Below are positions 9,448 to 18,733 of a stretch of DNA of 64,000 nt, in pieces; within the stretch, counting starts at the first letter, position 1, and every line of letters starts with the position of its first letter. Origin of the DNA: Affinundibacterium fentianense. Its GTDB lineage: Bacteria; Pseudomonadota; Gammaproteobacteria; Burkholderiales; Burkholderiaceae_D. Both the position numbers and the translations under genes were made by a program. Where the stretch lies: assembly GCF_018139545.1 (NCBI RefSeq), contig NZ_JAGSPJ010000003.1:62001-126000 (forward strand). The letters run 5' to 3'. The notes under the pieces are model-generated. The model was not told the DNA's origin. It worked only from the letters and a program-made list of their open reading frames with translations, and did not search any database.

Positions 9448-11937
9448 CTACCCACATGCACCAACGTAACCGCAAGACATGCAGCGTGAACAGCCATCAA
9501 TTTTTTGCAAAGCGTAGGCGCCGCAGTCAGGGCATTTTTTACCTGTGGCGTTGTAATTCACTGGCGCAGAATCGGCTTCGAAAGCTAAATCTTCCATTCC
9601 ATAAGCGAGTTGCTTGTTCTTGAATTTTTCAGCTAAGACGGTCATTGGTACTTGATTGCCACTCGCATCGAGGAAGCCACGCTTCATCAAGATGCGTTGA
9701 AGTGAATAACCAATTGCTGCGACTTCCGATTCGTGAAATAAAGGTGCTTGTGACCCATCATCTTTCGTGATCTTGCCACAACGAACCGTACCTTTATCCC
9801 ACACAACTTCGCGCATATCGGCCAATGCTTTTGCAATGGATCCACCCGACCGTGCTGCCATGGAGAGCAGACGCATACTCGCTGATATCCACTGTTGGCC
9901 GTCATTTTTTTGTCCAGCAGGCATAAAGAACTCAAAGGGGCGCTCTATGGTTGCTTGCTCGCCGCCAATAATGCCTTGTACATGAATGAAGCTAACCGTT
10001 AGATAAACTGTTTTTTTGCCTTCATAAGTCATATATTGAACTTTTGAGGTTACCGACTCTAAATCTCCAAATGGACGACCATCAAACTGTTTTCGTAGTA
10101 AATCATCGTCAGGAATGACTTTTGGCGTAGGTGCAGTCGACTCTGTATTGACTGATAAAACACTGCCTAAAATATTGTTTGGACGATAGGTTGCCAATCC
10201 TTTGAGACCGGCACGCCAAGCATCCATATAGAGGTTTTGAAAATCTTCATATGGGTAATCGGCTGGTACGTTAACCGTTTTCGAGATCGCTGAATCTACG
10301 TAAGGCTGAACTGCCTGTAGCATTAGCATGTGATCATGGGCTGACATATCGAGCGCAGTGACAAATGCGGTTGGGAGTTGACTATCATTGGACACATCAT
10401 GACCCAAATGGCGATACAGGCGCCACGCATGATCTGCTACTTCATAGATTTTATTGTCACCCGCGGCCATTCTCTTTTTCCTGTTATAGACCCAAGAAAA
10501 AGCAGGCTCAATGCCATTTGACGCATTGTCGGCGAATGCGAGCGTGATGGTTCCGGTTGGTGCAATCGATAGGAGATGAGAATTGCGCAATCCGTGTTGT
10601 GAAATCGCCTGCTGTAGATCAGCTGGGAGTCGTTGAGCAAAAGCGCCGTGAAGATACTGTTCGCTATCGAAAAGAGGAAATGTACCTTTTTCTTTGGCAA
10701 GATCTACTGAGGATTGGTATGCTGAATTACGCATTGCTTGCGCAATCGAACTGGCAAGCTCACGGCCTTTTTCAGAGCTATAGCGCACTCCTAGCATGAT
10801 TAATGCGCTACCAAGACCAAGGAATCCAAGTCCCACGCGCCGCTTTGACATTGCTTCATCTCGTTGCTGTGGGAGTGGCCATGCGGTCGCATCGAGTACA
10901 TTATCCAGCATTCTAGTAGCGACAGAGACGACCTCTTGGAATCCTTGCATATCAAAACTGGCAGCTTCCGTAAATGCAGCCTTGACGAAACGCGTTAAAT
11001 TGATTGAGCCGAGACAACAGCAACCGTAGTCAGGCAATGGCTGTTCTCCACATGGATTCGTCGCTTCGATCGCTTCGCAATAATAAAGGTTGTTTTCCGC
11101 ATTGATTCGTGACAAAAATAGGATGCCAGGCTCAGCGTGATCATAGGTTGATCGCATGACTTGATCCCATAAATCGCGCGCTTTTACTGTTTCATATACC
11201 CATAGCCCTTTTTCGTTTTGAATGGCACCTGCTTGTTGACGTTCCTCGCTAGGTTCTGCCTTATGAGAAAGCTCAAAATTTGTATCGTTTGCGACGGCCT
11301 CCATGAATTCGTCCGTGACACCGATCGAGATGTTGAAGTTAGTCAAACCACCTTTATCTTTGGCGTGGATAAATTCGAGAATGTCGGGATGGTCGCAACG
11401 CAGCACCCCCATTTGTGCGCCGCGTCTTGCACCTGCTGACTCAACGGTCGAGCATGATGCATTAAATACCTGCATAAATGATACGGGGCCCGATGCCCTA
11501 GAACGCGTCCCACGCACCAATGCATCTTTTGGTCGAATTGTCGAAAAGTCGTAACCTACACCGCCACCGCGTCGCATTGTTTCGGCCGCATCCGCTAAAG
11601 CAGCATAAATTCCGGGTTTGCCGTCGGTTGAGCTCGAGACGGAGTCGCCCACCGGTTGTACGAAGCAATTAATAAGTGTTGCATGTAAATCGAGGCCCGC
11701 TGCTGAATTAATTCTTCCTGCGGGAACGAAACCATTTTTTTGCGCCCACAGAAATTTTTCTTCATAGTAGGCTCGAAAATCAGGTGCTTCAACGCTAGCG
11801 AGCGCCTTCGCCACGCGACTCTGCACATCATGAATAGTTCTTTCGTCTCCTTTTGCGTATTTTTCTAATAGCACGTCAAGTGAGATTTCTTGTGGCAGCA
11901 TATCGTTAATTCCTAGAATTTTTTCATTGGCGTTCAT
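9448..11937 (-). CDS. nrdJ: Adenosylcobalamin-dependent (class II) ribonucleotide reductase
   Basis: An 829-residue reductase that makes deoxyribonucleotides using a cobalamin-derived radical, independent of oxygen. Key signs: first redox Cys in LINCFVQPV (about residue 90), the catalytic [14 protein letters not shown] motif (Asn, Cys, Glu) in mid-protein followed by GSINLTRF, and the [16 protein letters not shown] segment of class II enzymes. The C-terminus carries CPDCG and [14 protein letters not shown], a zinc-ribbon-like tail with the final cysteines that re-reduce the active site. No N-terminal ATP-cone domain is evident. The ATG at 11937 has only a weak AAAG upstream. No NrdR box or cobalamin riboswitch could be recognised in front of it. 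Confidence 0.93.
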   Translation of the reverse strand: MNANEKILGINDMLPQEISLDVLLEKYAKGDERTIHDVQSRVAKALASVEAPDFRAYYEEKFLWAQKNGFVPAGRINSAAGLDLHATLINCFVQPVGDSVSSSTDGKPGIYAALADAAETMRRGGGVGYDFSTIRPKDALVRGTRSRASGPVSFMQVFNASCSTVESAGARRGAQMGVLRCDHPDILEFIHAKDKGGLTNFNISIGVTDEFMEAVANDTNFELSHKAEPSEERQQAGAIQNEKGLWVYETVKARDLWDQVMRSTYDHAEPGILFLSRINAENNLYYCEAIEATNPCGEQPLPDYGCCCLGSINLTRFVKAAFTEAASFDMQGFQEVVSVATRMLDNVLDATAWPLPQQRDEAMSKRRVGLGFLGLGSALIMLGVRYSSEKGRELASSIAQAMRNSAYQSSVDLAKEKGTFPLFDSEQYLHGAFAQRLPADLQQAISQHGLRNSHLLSIAPTGTITLAFADNASNGIEPAFSWVYNRKKRMAAGDNKIYEVADHAWRLYRHLGHDVSNDSQLPTAFVTALDMSAHDHMLMLQAVQPYVDSAISKTVNVPADYPYEDFQNLYMDAWRAGLKGLATYRPNNILGSVLSVNTESTAPTPKVIPDDDLLRKQFDGRPFGDLESVTSKVQYMTYEGKKTVYLTVSFIHVQGIIGGEQATIERPFEFFMPAGQKNDGQQWISASMRLLSMAARSGGSIAKALADMREVVWDKGTVRCGKITKDDGSQAPLFHESEVAAIGYSLQRILMKRGFLDASGNQVPMTVLAEKFKNKQLAYGMEDLAFEADSAPVNYNATGKKCPDCGAYALQKIDGCSRCMSCGYVGACG

Positions 11938-12380
11938 GCTAATTTCTTTGCGAATGTCGTAGACAAAAAGGGAGAGGTTAAAGAATTTTATCGATATTTT
12001 GACTGATAAATTTCAATTCATTATAGACCCCTAACGGCAATTTTCCTTGATAGCTCTCAATGCCTGTTGAATAAAAAAAACGGGTAGCTGCATTGTTTCT
12101 TTTGCATTCTTAAGAAATCTACTTACATAGAATGAAAATCTCGTCAGTTGAGATTGATCCGTTGTTATCATCAAGTTCGACATTTGCTGCTGCAAGATTG
12201 TTGTGTTTTTGGCTTTTTCCTGCGATGCGTTTTAGTTGGACGTAATTCGACTTTGAACATTTCATCGCCATTTGATTTAACTTAAGAAATTAAGCTTGTT
12301 CATCCGCTGCCTTTGATTTACTTAAGAATGATTCTCGTTTATAGTTTTAACTTGAACGAGAGATTTTTATCAGAGCACGT
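11938..12380. other. Divergent intergenic region, nrdJ / feoA
   Basis: This 443-base AT-rich gap holds the promoters of both genes. Three copies of CTTAAGAA occur (12109, 12281, 12321); the first lies in a perfect TTCTTAAGAA palindrome at 12107-12116 and the second in CTTAAGAAATTAAG. The Fur-box-like site is listed separately. I see no coding sequence or structured RNA here. Confidence 0.5.
12317..12345 (+). promoter_or_regulatory. Candidate feoA promoter overlapped by Fur box
   Basis: A possible -35 TTTACT (12317-12322) and -10 TATAGT (12340-12345) are 17 bases apart. Between and over them lies AAGAATGATTCTCGT; its reverse complement ACGAGAATCATTCTT matches 11 of the 15 inner-right positions of the classical 19-bp Fur box. 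Position, 36 bases before feoA, is right for iron repression. Confidence 0.5.
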
Positions 12381-12749
12381 ATGACAACTATCAATGACAC
12401 GACAATAATTGCAGCAATGTCAACTAATTTATCAGCAGCGTCGACTTGTGGAAGAGTAAGTCTCTCGACCAACACGAAGAGTTTGGCTGAGATTGCGGTC
12501 GGAGAATATGGTACGGTGAGCCATTTGCAAGCGCCCGATGAGATGCAGGAATGGGCGACACAGTTGGAAGATCTCGGCTTTATTGTCGGAGAACCCGTTA
12601 CTTTGATGGCAAGAGGTGCATTTGGTGGTGATCCACTCGTTATACGGATCGGACTATCAACGTTTGCGTTGCGTAAAGCAGAAGCGGCATGTGTGATTGT
12701 GCAAGTTGATTCATCTATGCATGACCGGCCTGCGAGAGTCGCTGCATGA
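12381..12749 (+). CDS. feoA: FeoA family ferrous iron transport protein
   Basis: A 122-residue small SH3-like protein that supports FeoB in ferrous iron uptake. The FeoA domain occupies about residues 35-115: SLAEIAVGEYGTVSHL, then LEDLGFIVGEPVTLMARGAF and DPLVIRIGLSTFALRKAEA. An N-terminal extension of about 30 residues, rich in Ser and Thr, is longer than in the short enteric FeoA; a later ATG (MSTNLSAA) is a possible alternative start. The stop overlaps the feoB start as ATGA, so the two are translationally coupled. A Fur-box-like element lies directly upstream. Confidence 0.88.
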   Translation: MTTINDTTIIAAMSTNLSAASTCGRVSLSTNTKSLAEIAVGEYGTVSHLQAPDEMQEWATQLEDLGFIVGEPVTLMARGAFGGDPLVIRIGLSTFALRKAEAACVIVQVDSSMHDRPARVAA

Positions 12750-14650
12750 GCCAGATTAAACCTGCGATTGTTCACTTCCATGCAACTGGGCCTTTAGTTG
12801 CGCTCGTCGGCAATCCAAATTGCGGAAAGACCGCCTTATTTAATCTGCTTACCGAAAGCAAACAAAAAGTTGCAAATTATGCTGGCGTCACGGTCGAGCG
12901 CAAAGAGGGGCGCCTCAAGACCAACTCTGGAAAGAGCTTGCGTGTATTGGATTTGCCGGGCACCTACAGTTTGCACCCACGTTCGCCAGATGAGCGTGTA
13001 ACACACGATGTGTTATTCGGTAATGCAATTGGGGAAAAACGCCCTGATTTTATTGTTTGTGTTGTCGATGCGACCAATTTACGACGTGGGCTACGCTTAG
13101 TGATCGCGGTGCAGCGTTTGGGTATTCCTTGTATCGTTGCGTTAAACATGACGGATATGGCGGAGCAACGTGGTTTGCGAATCGATGAGCAAGCCTTATC
13201 CGTTGAGTTAGGCATCCCAGTCGTAAGGACAGTGGGGATAAAACAAGGCGGTGACCAAGCATTAAAATCAATGCTCGACCTACTTCTAAATCAACAAAAT
13301 CGCCAAGTTGAAACGGTCTCTAACAGTGATTTGGCAGGGCAATCGCACACTGACTTAGACCATGAAAAAGTTCGTCAAATCCTTGCTAAATTAGGCTTAG
13401 ATGAAATTATTCCCCATAATGTCAGCGATAAGATTGATCGGATTGTGTTGCATCCAATTTTCGGCCCAGCTTTGCTCGCGTTGATTTTATTTTTAGTTTT
13501 TCAGGCTGTTTTTGCGTGGGCAACGCTCCCGATGGATTTAATTAAAGCTGGCACGGAATGGCTGGCAACAACGGTTTCGTCGAGTTTGCCAGATGGTTGG
13601 GTTCAGAGTTTGATTGTGAATGGCATCATTGCAGGTGCTGGTGGGGTAGTGGTTTTTCTACCTCAAATTTTGATTTTGTTCTTTTTTATTTTAATTTTGG
13701 AAGAGTCTGGATACCTACCTAGAGCGGCGTTCCTATTGGATCGATTAATGGGAAGTGTCGGTCTATCTGGACGTTCGTTTATTCCTTTGTTATCGAGTTT
13801 TGCCTGTGCAATTCCAGGAATTATGGCAGCGCGAACGATTGCTAATTCACGAGATCGACTAGTCACGATCATGATTGCGCCTCTGATGACATGTTCAGCG
13901 CGTTTGCCAGTTTATGCGCTCTTGATCGGCGCATTTATTCCCTCGCGCCAAGTGATGGGCGTGTTTGAGTTGCAAGGCTTGGTTTTATTTGCCTTGTATT
14001 GTGCAGGAATTGTTGGCGCATTGATTGTCGCGTGGATACTTAAACGTTTTACGGCACAAGGTCAGATTCGTACCTTAATGATGGAATTGCCGAGCTATCA
14101 CTTACCCACGTTTCGCAATGTTCTGACAGGCTTAAAACAGCGCGTTGTAATTTTTATGAGCCGCGTGGGTGGCATTATTATGCTGTTGACGATTGTTTTG
14201 TGGGTGCTGGCAAGCTATCCGAGTGCGCCTGTAGGGGCAACGGGGATGCCGATTGAATATAGTTTTGCAGGGTACATTGGCAAAGCCTTGGCTTATGTTT
14301 TTGAACCCATCGGCTTTAACTGGCAAATTAGTATTGCTTTGGTGCCTGGAATGGCAGCGCGAGAAGTTGCGGTTAGTTCTCTTGGAACTGTATATGCATT
14401 AGCTGCTTCTGGAAGTGATACAGCGGACGCACTTGCTCCGATTATTGCGCATCAATGGAGTCTGGCAACGGCGCTATCTTTGTTAGCGTGGTATGTTTTT
14501 GCGCCGCAATGTATCTCGACATTGGCAACCGTTAAGCGTGAAACGGGTGGTTGGAGAATGCCGATCATTATGATGCTTTATTTGTTCGGACTCGCGTATT
14601 TAGCTGCATTTCTAACATATCGAATTGCTCTCGCTTGTGGTCTAGGTTAA
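12746..14650 (+). CDS. feoB: Ferrous iron transport protein B
   Basis: A 634-residue Fe(II) transporter with an N-terminal G-protein domain and a C-terminal membrane domain. G1 GNPNCGKTALFN (about residues 23-34), G2 AGVTVERKEG, G3 LDLPGTYSL, G4 NMTD near 135 are all present, followed by gate motifs in the membrane part (SGRSFIPLLSSFACAIPGI and PLMTCSARLPVY). Length is shorter than the enteric FeoB of about 770 residues, mainly in loops, as in many betaproteobacteria. No feoC follows: the next gene converges from the other strand 15 bases away. Confidence 0.95.
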   Translation: MSQIKPAIVHFHATGPLVALVGNPNCGKTALFNLLTESKQKVANYAGVTVERKEGRLKTNSGKSLRVLDLPGTYSLHPRSPDERVTHDVLFGNAIGEKRPDFIVCVVDATNLRRGLRLVIAVQRLGIPCIVALNMTDMAEQRGLRIDEQALSVELGIPVVRTVGIKQGGDQALKSMLDLLLNQQNRQVETVSNSDLAGQSHTDLDHEKVRQILAKLGLDEIIPHNVSDKIDRIVLHPIFGPALLALILFLVFQAVFAWATLPMDLIKAGTEWLATTVSSSLPDGWVQSLIVNGIIAGAGGVVVFLPQILILFFFILILEESGYLPRAAFLLDRLMGSVGLSGRSFIPLLSSFACAIPGIMAARTIANSRDRLVTIMIAPLMTCSARLPVYALLIGAFIPSRQVMGVFELQGLVLFALYCAGIVGALIVAWILKRFTAQGQIRTLMMELPSYHLPTFRNVLTGLKQRVVIFMSRVGGIIMLLTIVLWVLASYPSAPVGATGMPIEYSFAGYIGKALAYVFEPIGFNWQISIALVPGMAAREVAVSSLGTVYALAASGSDTADALAPIIAHQWSLATALSLLAWYVFAPQCISTLATVKRETGGWRMPIIMMLYLFGLAYLAAFLTYRIALACGLG

Positions 14651-14665
14651 TTCGATTGAATTGAT

Positions 14666-15094
14666 TTAGCCAATATCCAATTGTGCGAGATGGTCTAATA
14701 TACCTGACCATCCTTGCGTGACGCTTTCTCTGTATTCCATCCATACACCATCGTGGATCAAATTTAGCTCGCAGCCAGTTTGCGACGATCGAATTGAGAT
14801 TGTGACGTAGGTTGCTGGAAAGGGGTTTCCGCCAAAGCTAAAGCGTAATCGTGAGGGGCGGATAATTTCAAGATATTCTCCAATATGAATTGCATCCTCA
14901 CCATTCCGTGATTCAACGATACAAAATTGTCCCCCGACTCGTGCATCTATTTCTACTTTCTTCATGACACCTGTTGGTGTGACAAATAAGAATTTACCGG
15001 CTTTTTTAGGATCGAGCCAAGCATCAAAAATTGTATTCGCGGACATATTGAACTGACGACTCACATTTACTGTGCAAGTGGGTTTATCAGACAT
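14666..15094 (-). CDS. SRPBCC / AHSA1-like domain protein
   Basis: A 142-residue single-domain protein of the Aha1 C-terminal-like (START/SRPBCC) superfamily. It begins with a strand and the FDAWLDPKKAGKFLF helix region, then the VGGQFCIVE strand, GEYLEIIRPSRLRFSF and the last helix GWSGILDHLAQL, which together are the usual order of this fold. Such proteins bind small hydrophobic ligands; no specific role is known. The ATG follows AAGGAATTTGATCA on its own strand, and the gene is single, converging with feoB. Confidence 0.8.
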   Translation of the reverse strand: MSDKPTCTVNVSRQFNMSANTIFDAWLDPKKAGKFLFVTPTGVMKKVEIDARVGGQFCIVESRNGEDAIHIGEYLEIIRPSRLRFSFGGNPFPATYVTISIRSSQTGCELNLIHDGVWMEYRESVTQGWSGILDHLAQLDIG

Positions 15095-15378
15095 TGATCA
15101 AATTCCTTTCAGTCACTGTGAGCGGAGCAACAATTTTATGATGGGATTTTCGGCTTGTGAGGTTCCAGATGAAGAAACGAGTGCGCCAAGCCTTGGTCAA
15201 ATATTGACATTGAATGCGTGCGAGTGCAAATAATCGAACAATCAAACTTGATTCAAACTTGATTGTGAGATAGGGCGATTAATTTAATATTTCTTCGATG
15301 ACCTCGAAATACGATAGCGATTCAATGACCATATCGGAAGACTTGATTCAGGTCTGCTTGAATGGGGATCCGAGCAAG

Positions 15379-15416
15379 AAAAAAACCATCCGATGTTGCT
15401 GGATGGTTTTTTATTT
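15379..15416 (-). terminator. tmRNA terminator
   Basis: AAAAACCATCC (from 15381) pairs with GGATGGTTTTT across a nine-base loop. Read on the minus strand it follows the CCA end of tmRNA directly and finishes in a T run. Confidence 0.9.
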
Positions 15417-15776
15417 TGGTGGAGACGGCGGGAATCGAACCCGCGTCCAGAAGCACTCTACAGACAGTTCTACATACTTAGTGCTGCCATTTAATTTAAC
15501 CTAAGCGACGCGGACGCACACGCTGCGTTTAGGCGAGTTACCTATTATTTAGGCCTGAATTAAGTAACCCAATTCAAGACGATTCCCTATAAATGACTCT
15601 ATGCTGTTTCCAGCCCGCCCTAGGGAAGAAGCGGTTAAGAGTTAGCAAGCAATTAAGCTGCTAATGCGTACGAGTTATCGTTTGCAGTTATATAGTTCTG
15701 ATTGTATTTACGAGGTAGTCAGGCCTCGGTATGCCCTGCGCTGCTTTGCAACCCCTGTCGAAACCAGGTCGTCCCC
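15417..15776 (-). ncRNA. ssrA: tmRNA (transfer-messenger RNA)
   Basis: One-piece tmRNA of 360 bases that rescues stalled ribosomes with SmpB. On the minus strand it starts GGGGACGACCTGGTTTCGAC, the near-universal 5' end, and finishes with the T-arm GGGTTCGATTCCCGCC and encoded CCA; the two ends pair to form the acceptor stem of the tRNA-like part. The tag frame is at 15653-15685. The following 3' half contains complementary segments suitable for pseudoknots (for instance CGCCTAAACGCAGCG). A terminator abuts the 3' end and gph lies upstream in the same direction. Confidence 0.97.
15653..15685 (-). other. tmRNA proteolysis tag reading frame
   Basis: Resume codon GCA followed by codons giving ANDNSYALAA and TAA. 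The ALAA end is the standard ClpXP/ClpAP recognition tail. The whole is within ssrA. Confidence 0.93.
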
Positions 15777-15788
15777 AAAGCAATTAAC

Positions 15789-15818
15789 AGTATACTCTAT
15801 ATAAAGCAAGTGATCCAA
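15789..15818 (-). promoter_or_regulatory. Candidate ssrA promoter
   Basis: On the minus strand TTGGAT, an 18-base spacer and TATACT end 12 bases before the mature tmRNA 5' end, leaving a short leader that RNase P could remove. Confidence 0.45.
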
Positions 15819-15862
15819 ATTTCAAGTCACGATTAAATGATTGAATTGTCTTGGTCACACAA

Positions 15863-16540
15863 TTATGCAGCTTTGGACTGCGATAATTTTCCTTTGATGA
15901 GTTCAAGAAGTTCTAATGGTGTATCGAGAATTGCGTCCGCTTTCCAGTGGGTCGGTTCGGTAGCACCACAATAACCCCATGCGGCAGCAACACTGGTCAT
16001 TCCAGCTGCTTTGGCAGATAGGATATCTCTCTGATCGTCGCCAACATACCAACACTCGGCCGGTGTGATTTGTAAGCGACGTGCTGCTTCGAAGAGCGGC
16101 TCTGGATGAGGTTTTGCAAATGGTGTCGTGTCACCCGAAACGACACAATCCGCATCGTTTAGACGAATGAGCGGTACAAGTTGGTCAGTCAATTTTGCCG
16201 CTTTATTCGTTACTATACCCCATTGCAAGTGTAGAGATCTGAGTCCAGCTAGCAGCTCTATTACTCCTGGGAATAACGTGCTATGAGTTGCAATAGAATT
16301 TTCGTAATTCTCTATAAATTCGAGTCGCATCGATTCGTAATTGGGATTATCGGCTTGGACTTGGAATCCAGCACCGATTAGTCCGCGCGCACCTGCTGAC
16401 GCGAAAGGTCGTAGGCTCAAGTAGGGCGCTGGATCTAGGCCGCGTCTGGTGCGCATTAAATTAACCGCGGCTGCAAGATCGGGTGATGTGTCAGCAAGCG
16501 TGCCGTCTAAATCAAATAGAATTGCTTTTGGAGTAATCAT
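15863..16540 (-). CDS. gph: Phosphoglycolate phosphatase (HAD family)
   Basis: A 225-residue HAD-superfamily hydrolase that clears 2-phosphoglycolate. Motif [11 protein letters not shown] lies at about residues 8-17, motif II is in the VTNKAAK segment, and motif III/IV is [11 protein letters not shown] with the following AAGM. The small cap domain fits the Gph type. I choose ATG at 16540, which overlaps the ubiG stop as ATGA, instead of an upstream TTG. The coupling to ubiG and the order ompA-ubiG-gph are usual in Burkholderiales. Confidence 0.9.
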   Translation of the reverse strand: MITPKAILFDLDGTLADTSPDLAAAVNLMRTRRGLDPAPYLSLRPFASAGARGLIGAGFQVQADNPNYESMRLEFIENYENSIATHSTLFPGVIELLAGLRSLHLQWGIVTNKAAKLTDQLVPLIRLNDADCVVSGDTTPFAKPHPEPLFEAARRLQITPAECWYVGDDQRDILSAKAAGMTSVAAAWGYCGATEPTHWKADAILDTPLELLELIKGKLSQSKAA

Positions 16541-17259
16541 GGGCGAGTACAAGCGACCAAATAATTGACGCTGGTGTCTGAGTTGAGAGAATAAATTTGG
16601 GTGAGTGGGTTGTAGCTCATTCCTTTCATTGCATCAACAATGAGCCCAGCGTTGCGGATGTCCTGAGTAAGTTCTGCGGGCGTGATGAATTTTTCGTAAT
16701 CGTGAGTGCCCTTTGGAAGCATCTGTAATACGTATTCGGCCCCAATAATAGCGAACAGATAGGCTTTAGGATTGCGATTGATCGTTGAGAAAAAGACTTT
16801 GCCACCTGGTTTTACCAAGCGTGCGCATGCTTTAATAATGGAGGCGGGGTCAGGAACGTGTTCCAACATTTCCATGCATGTGACAACGTCATATTGACCC
16901 GCTTCTTTTTCCGCAATCGATTCTGCTGCAATTTTCTCGTAGCGAACTTGAATTCCAGTCTCTAAACTGTGTAAATCCGCGACTTTCAATGCTTTGTCCG
17001 AAAGATCAATTCCCGTAACAAGCGCTTTGCGTTTTGCCATTGATTCAGCCAGGATGCCTCCGCCGCATCCAATATCGATCACTTTCTTTCCGGCAAGTGG
17101 CACGACATTGTTGATCCATTCAAGGCGGAGTGGGTTAATTTCATGAAGGGGTTTAAACTCGGAGCTGGGATCCCACCAGCGATGCGCGAGGTCGCTGAAT
17201 TTCTGGATTTCAGAGGGGTCAACATTGCTTGGTATGGGTCTTGATTCGGTGCTTTGCAT
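16537..17259 (-). CDS. ubiG: Ubiquinone biosynthesis O-methyltransferase UbiG
   Basis: A 240-residue SAM-dependent enzyme that carries out both O-methylations of ubiquinone synthesis. The N-terminal [29 protein letters not shown] block is diagnostic for UbiG; the SAM-binding loop [16 protein letters not shown] follows near residue 60-75, and [11 protein letters not shown] and [12 protein letters not shown] further on complete the family signature. AAGG lies seven bases before the ATG. It overlaps gph by four bases and lies downstream of ompA, separated by the ompA terminator. Confidence 0.95.
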   Translation of the reverse strand: MQSTESRPIPSNVDPSEIQKFSDLAHRWWDPSSEFKPLHEINPLRLEWINNVVPLAGKKVIDIGCGGGILAESMAKRKALVTGIDLSDKALKVADLHSLETGIQVRYEKIAAESIAEKEAGQYDVVTCMEMLEHVPDPASIIKACARLVKPGGKVFFSTINRNPKAYLFAIIGAEYVLQMLPKGTHDYEKFITPAELTQDIRNAGLIVDAMKGMSYNPLTQIYSLNSDTSVNYLVACTRP

Positions 17260-17421
17260 GGTTTTACCTTTGTTGCGCTGATAAAGTTGCGGCGAGTCAG
17301 CAATTTGAGTGTCTTTTCTTTTGATTACTTCAAAGTTGCATACATTTTAAAGTAAATGTGGGCGAGGCGTAAAAACCAAAGGACTTAATTCGAGTTTTTC
17401 GAATTAAGTTGGACTGGCAAT

Positions 17422-17447
17422 AAAAAAACCCGCCGAAGCGGGCTTTT
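17422..17447 (-). terminator. ompA terminator
   Basis: On the minus strand GCCCGC, loop TTCG and GCGGG run into seven T, 20 bases past the ompA stop. Confidence 0.9.
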
Positions 17448-17466
17448 TCGTAAAGGTGAAATCGGA

Positions 17467-18135
17467 TTACTTCGTAATTGTGCGAGTACCAACAACCTCG
17501 ATCTCGACGCGACGGTTTTTCGCGCGGCCTTCTTTTGTTTTATTATCTGCAACCGGTTGCTTTTCACCTTTGCCTTCGGAGAAAACGCGTTTCGCGTCAA
17601 TACCGCGGCTGATGATGTAAGCCTTGACAGCTTCTGAACGACGGATGGAAAGTTTTTGATTGTATTCGTCTGTACCAACAGAGTCAGTGTGACCGACCGC
17701 AACAATCACTTCCAAGTTCACATCTTTCAATTTCGATGTCATGTCATCGAGTTTGACTTTTGCTTCAGGTTTTAAGATTGCTTTGTCGAAATCAAAAAAT
17801 GCATCAGCTGCAAATGTAACTTTTTCAGATGTTGGAACTGGGGCTGGAGCTGGTGCCGGTGGTGCTGGTGGAGGTGGTGGTGGAGCAACTGGTGCTGGCG
17901 GCGCTGGAGGTGCTGGTGGGACAATCGGCAAATCACATCCAGCAACAGCGTCAGCGGGTGTGTAGTAGCCAGTGCGCCAGCACAAACCGAATGGGTCACG
18001 AACGATAATGCCGCGCGCATCTTGTACGTATGCGCTGTATGGCGCGTTTGCTTTGATATCAGTAATCGTTTGTGCGCTTGCCGAAATAGAGGCAAACGCC
18101 GATGCTGCAATCGCGAGCTTGATTATAAGTTTCAT
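17467..18135 (-). CDS. ompA: OmpA family outer membrane / peptidoglycan-binding protein
   Basis: A 222-residue envelope protein. A signal peptide (residues 1-21, ending SASAQ) leads into a short region with a cysteine pair (C at FGLCWRTG and GCDLP), then a Pro/Ala-rich linker of about 35 residues, then the OmpA C-terminal peptidoglycan-binding domain (FDFDKAILKPEAK, VGHTDSVGTDEYNQKLS, RR.EAVK). No eight-strand barrel is present, so it links the outer membrane to the wall in the manner of the short OmpA proteins common in this order. GAGGA precedes the ATG at 18135; a longer open frame upstream has no such site and is rejected. It is likely an abundant protein. Confidence 0.92.
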   Translation of the reverse strand: MKLIIKLAIAASAFASISASAQTITDIKANAPYSAYVQDARGIIVRDPFGLCWRTGYYTPADAVAGCDLPIVPPAPPAPPAPVAPPPPPPAPPAPAPAPVPTSEKVTFAADAFFDFDKAILKPEAKVKLDDMTSKLKDVNLEVIVAVGHTDSVGTDEYNQKLSIRRSEAVKAYIISRGIDAKRVFSEGKGEKQPVADNKTKEGRAKNRRVEIEVVGTRTITK

Positions 18136-18733
18136 ATATTTTTCCTCGGTTGAGAATAAGCGCAGTGATGTGCGTTTAAATGATGCAAAAAGTATGTAAA
18201 AAAGTGCAAAGGTACAAAATGCTAATCTGTAACAATAGAATTTTATCACGAGCAAAGTGACAACAGTATGACTGTCATAGCAGAATTCTTCTAATTTTAA
18301 GTACAGTCTTGTGCAATGCATTAGATTCATTTTGCCACAAGTCCACCTAGGTGGATCAAAAGTCATGGCATGGCTAATTACAGCAAACTGATTGTGTCTT
18401 TTTTTGACAACAGCTTAAATGCTTCATGATTTAGTACAAATTCATGATCTTTTTGAAAATATTTGTGATGGCTTGATTGAGTGTAAGTCCGCATATTTCC
18501 CCCTCTTTAAAACGAGCTCTCTGTAAGGCTAGAAAAACGATGAATGCGAGAGTCAGCCGTGCTAAAATGAACAGTTGAATACTAAATTCGAAAAAAGCGT
18601 GTGAAAGAGACGCTTGAGAGTTAGTTAGCTTATGTAGGTCTTCCGCCAGCCTCGTGCTGGCTTGTTATTTTAACCAAGCTTACTGCTGATTTTTTAAGCA
18701 AATATTTAAGCAATTAGACAAGTCTGACCGCCA
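18136..18733. other. Divergent intergenic region, ompA / gyrA
   Basis: About 600 non-coding AT-rich bases. They contain a perfect 14-bp palindrome TCCACCTAGGTGGA at 18342-18355 and the hairpin at 18645-18671 before gyrA. The ompA leader is probably long. No gene is seen. Confidence 0.5.
18645..18671 (+). terminator. Terminator-like hairpin in gyrA leader
   Basis: GCCAGC, loop CTCGT, GCTGGC and then TTGTTATTTT, 62 bases before the gyrA ATG. With no gene upstream on this strand for over 600 bases it may act as an attenuator or a leader structure. Confidence 0.45.

Noticed and set aside
11938..12060. Possible NrdR box or cobalamin riboswitch before nrdJ
   Set aside because: Neither the ACACWATATATWGTGT-type palindrome nor the B12-box core could be found.
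15298..15504. Plus-strand open frame of 68 codons over the end of tmRNA
   Set aside because: It covers the tmRNA terminator and the T-arm on the opposite strand; the apparent protein similarity (GGDGGNRTRV) is the known false translation of a tRNA-like end.
17385..17705. Minus-strand frame over the ompA 3' end
   Set aside because: It is the +1 shadow of the OmpA C-terminal domain, not a separate gene or frameshift.
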